Source: Rhizobium sp. RU20A (GTDB taxonomy: Bacteria > Pseudomonadota > Alphaproteobacteria > Rhizobiales > Rhizobiaceae). From it: a DNA stretch of 64,000 nucleotides. A program made the translations under genes and the position numbers. Below, piece by piece: positions 19,411 through 28,935 of the stretch. Position 1 is the stretch's first letter, and every line of letters begins with the position of its first letter. The notes beneath the pieces were generated by a model. It was not told the DNA's origin and searched no databases. It worked only from the letters and a program-made list of their open reading frames with translations. The DNA lies in contig NZ_FTMB01000001.1 of the NCBI RefSeq assembly GCF_900155885.1, positions 1,612,001 to 1,676,000 on the forward strand. The letters are read 5' to 3'.

Positions 19411-19440
19411 CTGGTGGCATACCCCAGGATAAAAAAATGC
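19411..19440 (+). promoter_or_regulatory. Predicted preQ1-I-type riboswitch overlapping a start codon
   Basis: The 30 bases can fold into the H-type pseudoknot of preQ1-I aptamers: stem P1 CTGG (19411-19414) with CCAG (19424-19427); loop TG; P2 strand GCAT (19417-19420) pairing with ATGC (19437-19440); loop ACC ending in the C that would contact the ligand; and a 9-base A-rich loop GATAAAAAA. The AGGA ribosome binding site (19426-19429) overlaps the P1 3' strand and A-rich loop, and the ATG start is inside P2. The gene downstream encodes a queuosine-precursor transporter, which fits preQ1 sensing. The identification is structural inference; no covariance search was possible. Confidence 0.65.
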
Positions 19441-20075
19441 TCTCCTACCGCATGTTTGCCGTCTACACGGCCCTGATGGCCCTCGTCGTCATCGCCTCCA
19501 ACATTCTCGTCCAGTACCCGCTGCCTGGCTCCATCGCCGGCATGGCGCTCGGCGATCTCCTGACCTGGGGCGCCTTCAGCTATCCCATCGCCTTCCTTGT
19601 GACAGACCTTACCAACCGCCAGTTCGGCCCGGCCATTGCGCGCCGCGTCGTCGTTGCCGGTTTCGTCGTCGCCGTCACGCTCTCGATCTGGCTCGCCACG
19701 CCGCGCCTCGCCATTGCGTCGGGGTCGGCCTTCCTGATCGGCCAGATGCTCGACATCTCCGTCTTCAACCGCCTGCGTCGGCAGACCTGGTGGCATGCCC
19801 CGCTCGCAGGCTCGCTGTTCGGCTCGGTGCTGGATACGGCGATCTTCTTCTCCTTCGCCTTCGCGCCAGCCTTCGCCGTCTTCGGTCCGAACGACGCCTT
19901 CGCAATCGAGAACGCACCGTTGCTCGGCCTCTTCTCCGCCGAACTGCCGCGCTGGATCTCCTGGGCTGCCGGCGACCTCTCGGTGAAAATTCTCGTCGGC
20001 CTCGTGATGCTGCTGCCCTACGGCGCCCTGATGAGCGTCATTCGTCCCATGCCCGGCGTCGAAGCCAAGGCGTAG
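19437..20075 (+). CDS. YhhQ/VUT-family queuosine precursor transporter
   Basis: A 212-residue membrane protein of COG1738 (VUT family) with about six helices. Landmarks are IASNILVQYPL, GDLLTWGAFSYPIAFLVTDLTNRQFG and RLRRQTWWHAPLAGSLFGSVLDTAIFFS. The E. coli member YhhQ imports 7-deazaguanine queuosine precursors such as preQ0. The ATG at 19437 is preceded by AGGA. Both start codon and Shine-Dalgarno lie in the predicted preQ1 pseudoknot, implying translational repression when the precursor is abundant. Confidence 0.92.
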   Translation: MLSYRMFAVYTALMALVVIASNILVQYPLPGSIAGMALGDLLTWGAFSYPIAFLVTDLTNRQFGPAIARRVVVAGFVVAVTLSIWLATPRLAIASGSAFLIGQMLDISVFNRLRRQTWWHAPLAGSLFGSVLDTAIFFSFAFAPAFAVFGPNDAFAIENAPLLGLFSAELPRWISWAAGDLSVKILVGLVMLLPYGALMSVIRPMPGVEAKA

Positions 20076-20090
20076 GGCGAAAGCGTGAGA

Positions 20091-21095
20091 TCAGTCGCGC
20101 AACCTGAACTCCAGCATCAGGTTGCGCTGCAGGATCGAGTGGTTGTCGTCGGAAACGAGGATGACGTGCACCGCGCCATCCGGCATGGTCACGACCTCCA
20201 GCCCTTCCATATTGTCGATCTGCGATCGCATGTCGGCTGACAGGATCACCTCGCCATCGACCACGGCGCCGGGCCTGATGCTGTCGCCGGGAATGCGCCG
20301 GATTTCCATTCCGACACCTTCGGCAAAGGAAAAGCGGCGCTCCAGGATCAGGAGATCGCCGTTCGGCAGGAAGGCGCCATCGGTGATGGCAAAGGGTTTC
20401 CGCTCCTTGACCGCGAAGACACCCTTTCGCGGCCCATCCAGAACCTCGGCAATCAGATTGCCCTTCGCATCGCGCGCAAGCTCGGTGATCGCAACCAGCG
20501 CGCCGGCCAGCGGGCTCGAGGCCGGCGCAACAGCCAGCGTCTCCAGCCCGCGATTGGCGGGCAGGCTTTTTGCCGGCATGGACAGCGACAGGCGGCGAAG
20601 GGGTTTGGACTGTTCGAAACCGGGATCGGGATAGACATCGACCCGGGCCCACCCTTCATAGCTCGCCAGCACCTCGCCCGGTCTCAGCGCCAGCCCCTCG
20701 GCGTCCATGACCCGCTTCGGCACGTTTTCCCGTCCCTTATCGTCGAGCATCGCGGTCGCCTTGAGGTCGGCGATTCCCGAAAGACGCCCGGCAGCATCCC
20801 GCGTCACCCGGCCCGTGAGCCAGTGCCCGGTATCCATGATCGCGACGAATTGCTCCCTATCAGGACGAAAGCGAATGGCAGAGACGGCGCCAAACAGCAT
20901 CTGGCTGGAGGTCATCTCCAGCCCGCCCACAAACTCCAGCGATCCGAATGTCGTCTGGTCGCTGCCGATCCTGAAACTCTCGATCACGCGGCTTTTCACC
21001 GGCAGATCGACGACCTCCGCCGCGCGGGTCGGAAGGACAGTGGCAAGGCCGAGCGCCAGGGCGAGCGCGGGAACGAGGCGGGATGATCGCAGCAA
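20091..21095 (-). CDS. Secreted phytase-like esterase protein
   Basis: A 334-residue exported protein of the 'esterase-like activity of phytase' family (DUF): a signal peptide (LVPALALALGLATVLPTRAAE) is followed by a beta-propeller-like domain with FGSLEFVGGLEM, RFVAIMDTGHWLTGR-type blocks, DAEGLALRP, NRGLETLAV, AFLPNGDLLILERRF and NMEGLEVV. The start is taken as TTG at 21095 because GGAAGGA lies 9 bases upstream and the signal peptide begins there; the longer frame upstream runs into a repeat. Substrate unknown. Confidence 0.85.
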   Translation of the reverse strand: MLRSSRLVPALALALGLATVLPTRAAEVVDLPVKSRVIESFRIGSDQTTFGSLEFVGGLEMTSSQMLFGAVSAIRFRPDREQFVAIMDTGHWLTGRVTRDAAGRLSGIADLKATAMLDDKGRENVPKRVMDAEGLALRPGEVLASYEGWARVDVYPDPGFEQSKPLRRLSLSMPAKSLPANRGLETLAVAPASSPLAGALVAITELARDAKGNLIAEVLDGPRKGVFAVKERKPFAITDGAFLPNGDLLILERRFSFAEGVGMEIRRIPGDSIRPGAVVDGEVILSADMRSQIDNMEGLEVVTMPDGAVHVILVSDDNHSILQRNLMLEFRLRD

Positions 21096-21251
21096 CGCGT
21101 AAGATCCTTCCGGAAGTGATGTGTCGAGGCTTGGCTGGCGATTGTGTCGGAACGAGGGGGCGATGAAGTGGATAATTCGCAGGGGGTGGCTGTACCCCCC
21201 TCTGCCCCCGTGACAGGCCAATCTCACATGACAGGCACAGATCGCCTTGCA

Positions 21252-21378
21252 CCCTCTTCTCCCCTTGGGAAGAAGTGCCGAACGCAGTGAGGCGATGAGG
21301 GGTTCCCATAGCCTGGTGTCGCGGGGCAACCCCTCATCCGGCCCGTCGGGCCACCTTCTGCCCAAGGGGAGAAGAGGG
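21252..21378. repeat. Intergenic palindromic element with nested inverted repeats
   Basis: A perfect 18-bp outer inverted repeat (CCCTCTTCTCCCCTTGGG at 21252-21269 and its complement at 21361-21378) encloses an 11-bp inner one (GATGAGGGGTT at 21294-21304 and AACCCCTCATC at 21328-21338). It fills much of the 300-bp gap between the phytase-like gene and cobT, where no gene is seen. Elements with this CTTCTCCCC/GGGGAGAAG pattern are frequent between rhizobial genes. Confidence 0.8.
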
Positions 21379-21395
21379 GTAAGCGCCGCCAACCC

Positions 21396-23285
21396 CTACC
21401 GTCCCCGCCTGCGTCCGCGCGCACTGCCCTCGTCGTCGAACAACGCCGCCAGTTGCTCCGTCATCGCCCCGGCAAGTTCGTCCGCATCGACGATCGTCAC
21501 GGCGCGGCGATAATAGCGCGTCACATCATGGCCGATGCCGATGGCGAGCAGTTCGACCGGCGAGCGCGTCTCGATCTGCTCGATGACGGCGCGCAGGTGC
21601 CGCTCGAGGTAATTGCCGGGATTGACCGACAGGGTGGAATCATCGACCGGCGCACCGTCCGAGATCATCATCAGGATGCGCCGCTGCTCAGGCCGCGCCA
21701 TCAGGCGGTCATGCGCCCACATAAGCGCCTCGCCGTCGATGTTTTCCTTCAAAAGCCCCTCACGCATCATCAGGCCAAGATTGCGACGCGCGCGCCGCCA
21801 TGGCGCATCCGCGGACTTGTAGATGATGTGGCGCAGGTCGTTGAGGCGACCGGGCGTTGCGGGCTTGCCCGACGCCAGCCACTTTTCGCGCGATTGCCCG
21901 CCCTTCCACGCCTTGGTGGTGAAGCCGAGCAGCTCGACCTTGACGCCGCAGCGCTCCAGCGTGCGGGCGAGAATGTCCGCGCAGGTCGCCGCCACCGTGA
22001 TCGGCCGTCCGCGCATCGAGCCGGAATTGTCGATCAGCAGCGTCACCACCGTGTCGCGGAAATTCGTATCCTTTTCCCGCTTGAAGGAGAGCGGCTGCAT
22101 GGGATCGATGACGAGGCGCGTCAGCCGCGCCGTGTCGAGATAGCCCTCTTCGAGGTCGAACTCCCAGGAACGGTTCTGCTGCGCCATCAGGCGGCGCTGC
22201 AGCCGGTTGGCGAGACGCCCCACGGCACCCTGCAGATGGGCAAGCTGCTTGTCGAGGAAGGCGCGCAGCCGGTCGAGCTCGGCCTCGTCGCACAGTTCCT
22301 CGGCCGTGATCGTCTCGTCGAATTCCTCGCTGAAAACGTGGTAGTCGACCTTCTCGTTGAAGTCGGAGAAGGGCTGGGCCGGTCGCTTGACCTCGCCGGG
22401 CGTTTCGCTGTCGTCGTCGCCCTCGTCCTGGAGATCGTCGTCGGAGATCTCCGCCCCGTCCATCTCCCCTTCTTCCATCTGCTCTTCGGCAGATTCGTTT
22501 TCGTCCGAAGGCGCGGCATCCTGGCCGGCATCCTCTTCGGAGGAGCTCTGCTCCTCTTCCTGGCTGCGCGGCTGCTCTTCCTCGCTGGTGTCCTCGGCCT
22601 CTTCCGGCTCGTCCTCGTCGCCGTAGCGTTCGGCAACGTCCATGGCCGAGAGCATGTTGCGCACGACGCGCGCAAAGGCCTGCTGGTCATTCAGGGCAGA
22701 CGACAGCCCGTCCATGTCGCCGGCCGCTTTCTCCTCGATGAAGGAGCGCCAGAGATCGACCACCTTGCCTGCGGAGGCCGGCGGCTTCTGACCGGTCAGC
22801 TTCTCGCGCACGACGAGCGCGACAGCCTCGGACAGCGGCGCATCCGCCTGCCGTTCGATGGCGCCGAAATTCGCCTTGGCGTATTTCTCGTCCAGCATGC
22901 CGGTGATGTTGTCGGCAACGCCCGCCATGCGCAGCGAGCCGATCGCCTCGACGCGGGCCTGCTCGACCGCGTCGAAGATGGCGCGGGCATCCGCCCCCTG
23001 CGGCGACATGGTCGCGTGGATGCGGGCATTGTGGCAGGCCTTGCGCAGCGCCATGCTGTCGCCGAGCCCACGCGTGACGGTGACCTCCCGCGCCGTCGGA
23101 CGCTTGGAAAGCTCCGGCAGGCGGATGCGCTCGCCCGTCATGCCGGGGCGCTCGTTGGCGAAGACGACCTCGACCTCGCCGTCGCCGGCAATCGAGCGCA
23201 CGCAGCCGCTGAGCGCCCGCCGGAACGGCTCCACGTCGATGACGCCCGTGGGCCTCGGTTTGGAATTGTCGCCGCGGCCTGCCAT
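21396..23285 (-). CDS. cobT: Cobaltochelatase subunit CobT
   Basis: A 629-residue subunit of the aerobic cobalt chelatase (CobN-CobS-CobT), which inserts Co2+ into hydrogenobyrinate a,c-diamide in B12 synthesis. An N-terminal CobT region is followed by a very acidic Glu/Asp/Ser stretch (about residues 220-300) and a C-terminal von Willebrand A domain with an intact MIDAS motif DNSGSMRG. The protein ends in an Arg/Gly tail. It lies 3 bases downstream of cobS, so the two are co-transcribed. cobN is not in this window. Confidence 0.96.
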   Translation of the reverse strand: MAGRGDNSKPRPTGVIDVEPFRRALSGCVRSIAGDGEVEVVFANERPGMTGERIRLPELSKRPTAREVTVTRGLGDSMALRKACHNARIHATMSPQGADARAIFDAVEQARVEAIGSLRMAGVADNITGMLDEKYAKANFGAIERQADAPLSEAVALVVREKLTGQKPPASAGKVVDLWRSFIEEKAAGDMDGLSSALNDQQAFARVVRNMLSAMDVAERYGDEDEPEEAEDTSEEEQPRSQEEEQSSSEEDAGQDAAPSDENESAEEQMEEGEMDGAEISDDDLQDEGDDDSETPGEVKRPAQPFSDFNEKVDYHVFSEEFDETITAEELCDEAELDRLRAFLDKQLAHLQGAVGRLANRLQRRLMAQQNRSWEFDLEEGYLDTARLTRLVIDPMQPLSFKREKDTNFRDTVVTLLIDNSGSMRGRPITVAATCADILARTLERCGVKVELLGFTTKAWKGGQSREKWLASGKPATPGRLNDLRHIIYKSADAPWRRARRNLGLMMREGLLKENIDGEALMWAHDRLMARPEQRRILMMISDGAPVDDSTLSVNPGNYLERHLRAVIEQIETRSPVELLAIGIGHDVTRYYRRAVTIVDADELAGAMTEQLAALFDDEGSARGRRRGR

Positions 23286-23288
23286 GGG

Positions 23289-24284
23289 TTAAGCGGTCGC
23301 CTCCAGAACGATATTCGCCGCGCTTTCCTTCAGCTCGACGCCGAAGGCACGCTGGTAATGCTCGGCCACCAGCGCGCGTTCCAGTTCGTCGCACTTGTTG
23401 AGGAAAGTGACGCGGAAGGCGAAGGCGACATCGCCGAAGATATGCGCGTTCTCGGCCCAGGTGATGACGGTACGCGGGCTCATCACGGTCGAGAGGTCGC
23501 CGTTGATGAAAGCGGCGCGGGTGAGGTCGGCAACACGCACCATCTTCGACACCGTGTCGCGACCGCGCTGCTTGGTGAAATCCTTCACCTTGGAGGCGAC
23601 GATATCGACTTCTTTGTCGTGCGGCAGATAGTTCAGCGTCGTGACGATCGACCAGCGGTCCATCTGCGCCTGGTTGATCTGCTGCGTGCCGTGGTAGAGG
23701 CCGGTCGTATCGCCGAGGCCGACCGTGTTGGCGGTGGCGAACAGGCGGAAGGCGGGGTGCGGCCGGATGACGCGGCTCTGGTCGAGCAGCGTCAGGCGAC
23801 CCGAGGATTCCAGCACGCGCTGGATGACGAACATCACATCCGGGCGGCCGGCATCGTATTCGTCGAAGACGAGGGCGACATTGTGCTGATAGGCCCAGGG
23901 CAGGATGCCGTCCTTGAATTCGGTGACCTGCATGCCTTCCTTGACGACGATGGCGTCCTTGCCGACGAGGTCGATACGGCTGACATGGCTGTCGAGGTTG
24001 ACGCGCACGCAGGGCCAGTTGAGACGGGCAGCGACCTGCTCGATATGGGTGGACTTGCCCGTGCCGTGGTAGCCCGAGACCATCACCCGGCGGTTATGGG
24101 CAAAGCCGGCGAGAATGGCGAGCGTCGTTTCGCGGTCGAAGAGATAGTCGGGGTCGGCGTCCGGCACGTAGGGATCGGCCTTGGAATAGGCCGGCACGCG
24201 CAGGTCCGAGTCGATGCCGAAGACCTCGCGAACGGAAATCGTCGTATCGGGAAGATTGGAAATGTCGAGGTCTACCTTGCTCAT
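23289..24284 (-). CDS. cobS: Cobaltochelatase subunit CobS
   Basis: A 331-residue AAA+ ATPase partner of CobT. Walker A is [10 protein letters not shown], Walker B is [10 protein letters not shown], and sensor-type ATANTVG follows. The N-terminal [25 protein letters not shown] is the normal start, so the longer upstream frame is discarded. Together with the cobalt uptake operon at 38637-41181 it points to active aerobic cobalamin synthesis. Confidence 0.97.
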   Translation of the reverse strand: MSKVDLDISNLPDTTISVREVFGIDSDLRVPAYSKADPYVPDADPDYLFDRETTLAILAGFAHNRRVMVSGYHGTGKSTHIEQVAARLNWPCVRVNLDSHVSRIDLVGKDAIVVKEGMQVTEFKDGILPWAYQHNVALVFDEYDAGRPDVMFVIQRVLESSGRLTLLDQSRVIRPHPAFRLFATANTVGLGDTTGLYHGTQQINQAQMDRWSIVTTLNYLPHDKEVDIVASKVKDFTKQRGRDTVSKMVRVADLTRAAFINGDLSTVMSPRTVITWAENAHIFGDVAFAFRVTFLNKCDELERALVAEHYQRAFGVELKESAANIVLEATA

Positions 24285-24471
24285 GATGTCTCCAGGCCGC
24301 TGGCTGACCAGCCAGCGGGCATTCCGCTTGAATCTGCATGCAGTCCGCAACGGTTCTAGAGCAAGCCCGCCCCATTGAAAACCGTTTTGCGGCGCTGAAA
24401 GACGCCATGGTGACAAGCTTTTCGCCGCACCGCAACGCCCAGGCGCGCTGCGCAGCACAAAGCTGATCCGT

Positions 24472-25101
24472 CTATCCGGTAAAGCCTGCCTGCTTGAGCA
24501 GCTGGTAGGCCTGGATGACGGCGCGGAAGCGCTCTTCCGAGCCGCGATCGCCGCCATTGGCATCGGGATGGTGTTTCTTGACCAGTTCCTTGTAGGCCGC
24601 CTTGATGTCGGCCGCCGTCGCGTTTGCGCCAAGCCCCAGCGTTTCGAAAGCCTTGGCCTCCAGCGTCTTCAGCTTGCGCTGGCGTGGCTCGGGACGCGCA
24701 CCGGCGCGAGCCTGATCGACGAAGCCGAAGGGATCGCGCATCCGGGCCTGGGCGCCGGCCGAGCCGGAACGCGTGTTGGACATGGTCGGGGCGTTCTTGG
24801 CATTCTTGTTCACCCCCACCGTCCAGGTCGGACGATGGCCCGTCAGCGCTTCCTTCTGGTAGCGCGCGATCTCGGTGTCGGAGAGGCCGGAGAAGTAGTT
24901 GTAGCCCTTGTTATATTCCTTCACATGCTCAAAGCAGAACATGAAGTACTCACCCTCGGCATTGCGGCCGACCGGGGCGCGATGGGCACCCTTCTCCTGG
25001 CAGCCGTCCCACTGGCACATGGGCACGACCGTCTCCTGCCGCGGCTCCTTGCGCCGGGGCCGCGTGCGGATCCCATCGAAGTATTTTGAATCGAGTTTCA
25101 T
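24472..25101 (-). CDS. J-domain (DnaJ-like) protein
   Basis: A 209-residue protein with a C-terminal J domain ([34 protein letters not shown]), including the HPD tripeptide needed to stimulate DnaK. The N-terminal half has conserved [15 protein letters not shown] and [10 protein letters not shown] blocks with paired cysteines that could bind metal. The start at 25101 ([10 protein letters not shown]) fits the family. It lies upstream of cobS and is divergent from bolA, an order typical of Rhizobiales. Confidence 0.92.
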   Translation of the reverse strand: MKLDSKYFDGIRTRPRRKEPRQETVVPMCQWDGCQEKGAHRAPVGRNAEGEYFMFCFEHVKEYNKGYNYFSGLSDTEIARYQKEALTGHRPTWTVGVNKNAKNAPTMSNTRSGSAGAQARMRDPFGFVDQARAGARPEPRQRKLKTLEAKAFETLGLGANATAADIKAAYKELVKKHHPDANGGDRGSEERFRAVIQAYQLLKQAGFTG

Positions 25102-25217
25102 GGGCCAAAGTATGGGGCGCGCGCGGCGCCACAACAAGAATTGACAAAGCTGATTGTTGCTGGCTTTGTCGAACCATTTTCCTGCGTTTGGCAGGAGGCA
25201 GGCGAAAGGCGGGCACC

Positions 25218-25499
25218 ATGTCGGTACGGCAGACGATCGAAGACAGGCTGGCGGCGCATTTCCAGCCGGAACGCCTCGCCGTGATCGACGAAAGCCACCA
25301 TCATGCCGGCCACCAGCCGGGCTTCGACGGCAGCGGCGAATCCCACCTGCGCGTGCGCATCGTTGCCAAGGCCTTCGCCGGCCTCTCTCGCGTCGCCCGC
25401 CACCGCGCCATCAACGATCTCGTCAAACCCGAACTCGATGCAGGCCTGCATGCGCTGGCCGTGGAAGCCGCGGCCCCCGGCGAACCGACGCGCTGGTAG
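25218..25499 (+). CDS. bolA: BolA family protein
   Basis: A 93-residue BolA-fold protein. The signature segments VIDESHHHAGH and SHLRVRIVAKAFAGLSRVARHRAI are present, including the histidines used with monothiol glutaredoxins to hold an Fe-S cluster. The ATG at 25218 has GGCGGG upstream. BolA proteins act in iron sensing and in the stress response; the exact branch is not resolved here. Confidence 0.95.
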   Translation: MSVRQTIEDRLAAHFQPERLAVIDESHHHAGHQPGFDGSGESHLRVRIVAKAFAGLSRVARHRAINDLVKPELDAGLHALAVEAAAPGEPTRW

Positions 25500-25538
25500 C
25501 CGGACCTCGGAACGTGGCGGCGCAGATGCACCGCCAGA

Positions 25539-26840
25539 TTACACGTCCGTGCCCTCGGCCGTGCGGATGCGCAGCTTGACGATCCGGTTCTTCACCCGCT
25601 TCATCACCGTGAAACGCTTGCCGTAGAAGGTGAAGGCCTGCCGCTCCTCGGGGATCATCTTTGATTCGTGGATCACGAGGCCGGCGATCGTTGTCGCTTC
25701 CTCGTCCGGTAGCGTCCAGTCCAGCGCGCGGTTGAGGTCGCGGATCGGCACGGAGCCGTCGACCACGATCGAGCCATCGGCCTCCGGGCGTACGCCCTGG
25801 ATGTCGATGTCGTGCTCGTCGGTGATGTCGCCGACGATCTCTTCCAGAATGTCCTCGAGCGTCACCAGCCCCTGCACCTCGCCATACTCGTCCACGACGA
25901 TGGCGAAGTGGGCGCGGCGGCGCAGGAAGGCGTTCAGCTGTTCCTTGAGGTTGGTGGTATCGGGCACGAACCACGGCTTCTGCGCGATCTTGGTCATGTC
26001 GAGATCCGAGGGTTCGCGGTCGGGTTCGGCGAGCGCGCGCAGGAGGTCCTTGGCATGCACGACGCCGATGATGTTGTCGGCGGCGCCGCGCCAGAGCGGC
26101 ATGCGCGTATAGGGGCTTTCGAGCACGGTGCGCACCAGCACCTCCGGCGGCTCGTCCGCATTCAGCGCCCGCATCGAGGTCCGGTGCACCATCACGTCGG
26201 AGACTTCGAGCTCGTCGAGATCGAGCACGCCGCCCAGGCGGTCACGGTCGGCTTTCACCACCGAACCCTCGCGATGCAAAAGGTCCACCGCCCCGCGCAG
26301 TTCCTCATGCGCCGTCAGCATGGATTGGTCGGAGGCAAGGCTGACACCGAACCAGGACAGGAGAACGCGGACCATCGCGTTGATCGCGCTGGAAATCGGG
26401 CCTGCAACGGCCACGAAAAACCGCACGAAGGGCGCGACGGTGAGCGCGAAGCGATCCGGCGAGGCAATGGCCCAGCTCTTCGGCAGGACTTCGGAGAAGA
26501 CGACGAGCAGCACCGTCATGCCGAGCGTTGCCACCGCAACGCCCGACTGGCCGAAGAGGCCGATCAACAGGCTTGTCGTCAGGGACGAGGCGAGAATGTT
26601 GACGAGGTTGTTGCCGATCAGCAGGGCGCCGATCAGGCGGTCGCGCCGGGCGATCAGCCGGTTGACGATGCCGGCGCGAGGATCGCCATTGGCCTCCAGC
26701 GTGTGCATGCGCGAGCGCGACGTCGCCGTCAGCGCCGTCTCCGAGCCGGAGAAAAACGCTGATAACATCAGCAGAAGGATGACAGCGACGAGTGCCGGCC
26801 AGTATTCGGCAAAGAAGGCCACGATGGCATCGACTGTCAT
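25539..26840 (-). CDS. CorC/HlyC-type CNNM-CBS membrane protein
   Basis: A 433-residue protein with an N-terminal DUF21 (CNNM) domain of three to four helices (ALVAVILLLMLSAFFSGSETAL; NNLVNILASSLTTSLLI), two CBS domains (VMVHRTSMRALN..., VVDEYGEVQGLVTLEDILEEIVG) and a CorC_HlyC C-terminal domain (GSVPIRDLNRALDW). Relatives take part in Mg2+ or Co2+ homeostasis. It is 2 bases downstream of aroB, so it is the last gene of the aroK-aroB unit. Confidence 0.93.
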   Translation of the reverse strand: MTVDAIVAFFAEYWPALVAVILLLMLSAFFSGSETALTATSRSRMHTLEANGDPRAGIVNRLIARRDRLIGALLIGNNLVNILASSLTTSLLIGLFGQSGVAVATLGMTVLLVVFSEVLPKSWAIASPDRFALTVAPFVRFFVAVAGPISSAINAMVRVLLSWFGVSLASDQSMLTAHEELRGAVDLLHREGSVVKADRDRLGGVLDLDELEVSDVMVHRTSMRALNADEPPEVLVRTVLESPYTRMPLWRGAADNIIGVVHAKDLLRALAEPDREPSDLDMTKIAQKPWFVPDTTNLKEQLNAFLRRRAHFAIVVDEYGEVQGLVTLEDILEEIVGDITDEHDIDIQGVRPEADGSIVVDGSVPIRDLNRALDWTLPDEEATTIAGLVIHESKMIPEERQAFTFYGKRFTVMKRVKNRIVKLRIRTAEGTDV

Positions 26841-26842
26841 GA

Positions 26843-27979
26843 TCAGGTCTTCTCCCCGAGGAAGCGCTCGACTTCGGATGCCGGCACATCGTCGGCGATG
26901 AAGGACTGGCCGATGTCGCGCGTGAGGATGAAGGTGAGCTGCCCCGACTTCACCTTCTTGTCCTGCGCAATCGCTTCCATGAGCCGTGCGGTGGGAAGTG
27001 CCGGCCCCGGAATGTCGCTGATCGCCGTCGGCAGGCCGACCGCTTTCAGATGCGCCTCGACGCGGGCCGCCGCATCAGGGCTCGCCAGGTTCATGCGAGC
27101 CGAAAACTGATGCGCCAGCACCATGCCGATCGAAACGGCTTCGCCATGCACCAGGCGGCTGCCATCATACTCGGTGGCCGCCTCCAGCGCATGGCCGAAG
27201 GTGTGGCCGAGGTTCAGCAGCGCGCGCCGCCCGTTCTCCCGCTCGTCGGCGGCCACGACATCGGCCTTGGCCTGGCACGACACCGCAATCGCCTCGATCC
27301 GCGCTTGCCCCCCGGCAAACACGGCCTGCCAGTTCTTCTCCAGCCAGGCGAAGAAGTCAGGCTTGTCGATCAGTCCGTATTTCGCGACCTCTGCATAGCC
27401 GGCGCGGAATTCGCGCGGCGAGAGCGTGTCGAGCACGTCGGTGTCGGCGAGCACCAGATCCGGCTGGTGGAAGACGCCGATGAGGTTCTTGCCATGGCGC
27501 GAGTTGATGCCCGTCTTGCCGCCTACGGAACTGTCGACCTGGGCGAGTAGCGAGGTCGGGATCTGGATGAAGCGCGAGCCGCGCCGGGCAATGCCGGCCG
27601 CAAAACCCGTGAGGTCACCGATGACCCCGCCGCCGAGCGCGATGACCGCATCGTTGCGCTCGATACGAGCCGCAAGGATCGTATCGCAGGCGGTGATCAG
27701 ATGCTCGAAGCTCTTGGTCTTCTCCCCGGCCGGCAGGGTCAGCGTTGCCGTCTCGATGCCGGCAGTGCGGAGGTTTTCCACAAGCGGGGACAGATAATGC
27801 GCGCCGACATGCTCGTCGGTGATGACGGCCATGCGCCGGCCCTTCAGGCGGCTGGCGATCTCGGCGGCAGCCTCCGCAATCAGGCCGGGCCCGATGAGGA
27901 TATCATAGGAACGCTCGCCGAGATCGACGCGCACCGTGCGCCGGGCGGAAAGGACATCGGGAGCGGCGGTCATGGTCAT
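26843..27979 (-). CDS. aroB: 3-dehydroquinate synthase
   Basis: A 378-residue NAD- and metal-dependent enzyme that cyclises DAHP in the shikimate pathway. [42 protein letters not shown] and the metal-ligand histidines in [12 protein letters not shown] and [11 protein letters not shown] are intact. The ATG at 27979 overlaps the aroK stop by 4 bases (ATGA); an in-frame ATG at 27973 is an alternative. The upstream readthrough extension is not part of the gene. Confidence 0.96.
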   Translation of the reverse strand: MTMTAAPDVLSARRTVRVDLGERSYDILIGPGLIAEAAAEIASRLKGRRMAVITDEHVGAHYLSPLVENLRTAGIETATLTLPAGEKTKSFEHLITACDTILAARIERNDAVIALGGGVIGDLTGFAAGIARRGSRFIQIPTSLLAQVDSSVGGKTGINSRHGKNLIGVFHQPDLVLADTDVLDTLSPREFRAGYAEVAKYGLIDKPDFFAWLEKNWQAVFAGGQARIEAIAVSCQAKADVVAADERENGRRALLNLGHTFGHALEAATEYDGSRLVHGEAVSIGMVLAHQFSARMNLASPDAAARVEAHLKAVGLPTAISDIPGPALPTARLMEAIAQDKKVKSGQLTFILTRDIGQSFIADDVPASEVERFLGEKT

Positions 27980-28584
27980 CCTGTTCGGTCTTTCGTTGTC
28001 TGGACCCCAGCGGCGATCGCGGCCAGCACCTCGTCCACCATCACATCCTTGCTGACGTCGCGGGACATGACGCTGAGATCGGCTTCGGCATAGATCGGGT
28101 AGCGCGCATCCATCAGATTGGCGAGCGTCTGCTTGGGGTTTTCGGTCTTCAGCAACGGCCGGGTATCGCGCTTGTTGACGCGCTCCCAGAGAACGTCGAG
28201 ATCGGCGTTCATCCACACCGAAAGCCCGGATTTCTTGATGTGCCGGCGGGTGTTCTCGTTGATATAGGCGCCCCCGCCGGTCGAGACGACACGCGGGCCG
28301 GACCGCAGCAGCCGCTTGATGACGCGGGTCTCCAACTGGCGGAACTCCGCCTCGCCATAGGCGGCGAAGAGCTCCGTGATCGTCATGCGCGAGACGCGCT
28401 CGATCTCGTGGTCGGAATCGACGAAGGGAATGGTCATCGCCTGCGCCACCAGCCGGCCGATGGCGGACTTGCCGGCCCCCATCAGGCCCACGAACACGAG
28501 ATTGCGCCGCCCGAGCACGGCTTTCGCCTCGGCGGCCAGCCTTTGGCGGTCCGTCGTCTTGAGCTGCTCCAGAATCTCGGTCAT
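27976..28584 (-). CDS. aroK: Shikimate kinase
   Basis: A 202-residue kinase that phosphorylates shikimate. The P-loop [12 protein letters not shown], the shikimate-binding [14 protein letters not shown] and STGGGAYI segments and the lid RDTRPLL are all visible. The start at 28584 (MTEILEQLK) is preferred over an upstream ATG that adds 17 unconserved residues. Coupled to aroB by overlap. Confidence 0.95.
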   Translation of the reverse strand: MTEILEQLKTTDRQRLAAEAKAVLGRRNLVFVGLMGAGKSAIGRLVAQAMTIPFVDSDHEIERVSRMTITELFAAYGEAEFRQLETRVIKRLLRSGPRVVSTGGGAYINENTRRHIKKSGLSVWMNADLDVLWERVNKRDTRPLLKTENPKQTLANLMDARYPIYAEADLSVMSRDVSKDVMVDEVLAAIAAGVQTTKDRTG

Positions 28585-28740
28585 TGCAGTATCCCCTTTG
28601 ACATCCGGTATCGACAAATCGCCCGCAAGCGTCAAGCACGGGAACGAGCGAGCCTCGGCACCGGACCTTGCATGGCGGGGGATGCATCCTCATATTGGCG
28701 CAGGTGGCGACCGGCCCCTGCGGGCGCCAGCGGAGTAGCG

Positions 28741-28935
28741 ATGCCGACACTCTTCCGATTCCTGTTCTTCTGCGGCATGATCGCCGGCAGCATCTACGCG
28801 GTGATGTTCGCACTCGCCACCTTCGTGGAGCCGCGCGAGCGCGAGGTGACGATCCGCATCCCCTCGGAGCGCCTGAACCCGCAACCTGCGACCCCCGCCA
28901 CCACGGGCGCCATTCCCGCGACGACGAAGCCATGA
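28741..28935 (+). CDS. Small single-helix membrane protein upstream of xerD
   Basis: A 64-residue protein with one N-terminal transmembrane helix ([22 protein letters not shown]) and a short polar tail rich in Pro and Thr. Its stop overlaps the xerD start by 4 bases (ATGA), which supports it as a real, co-translated gene. A short hypothetical protein at this place is usual in Rhizobiaceae. Function unknown. Confidence 0.75.
   Translation: MPTLFRFLFFCGMIAGSIYAVMFALATFVEPREREVTIRIPSERLNPQPATPATTGAIPATTKP

Noticed and set aside
21453-24359. 968-codon plus-strand open frame opposite cobT and cobS
   Set aside because: It spans two well-identified genes and their junction and has no recognisable domain; it is a shadow of the GC-rich codon pattern.
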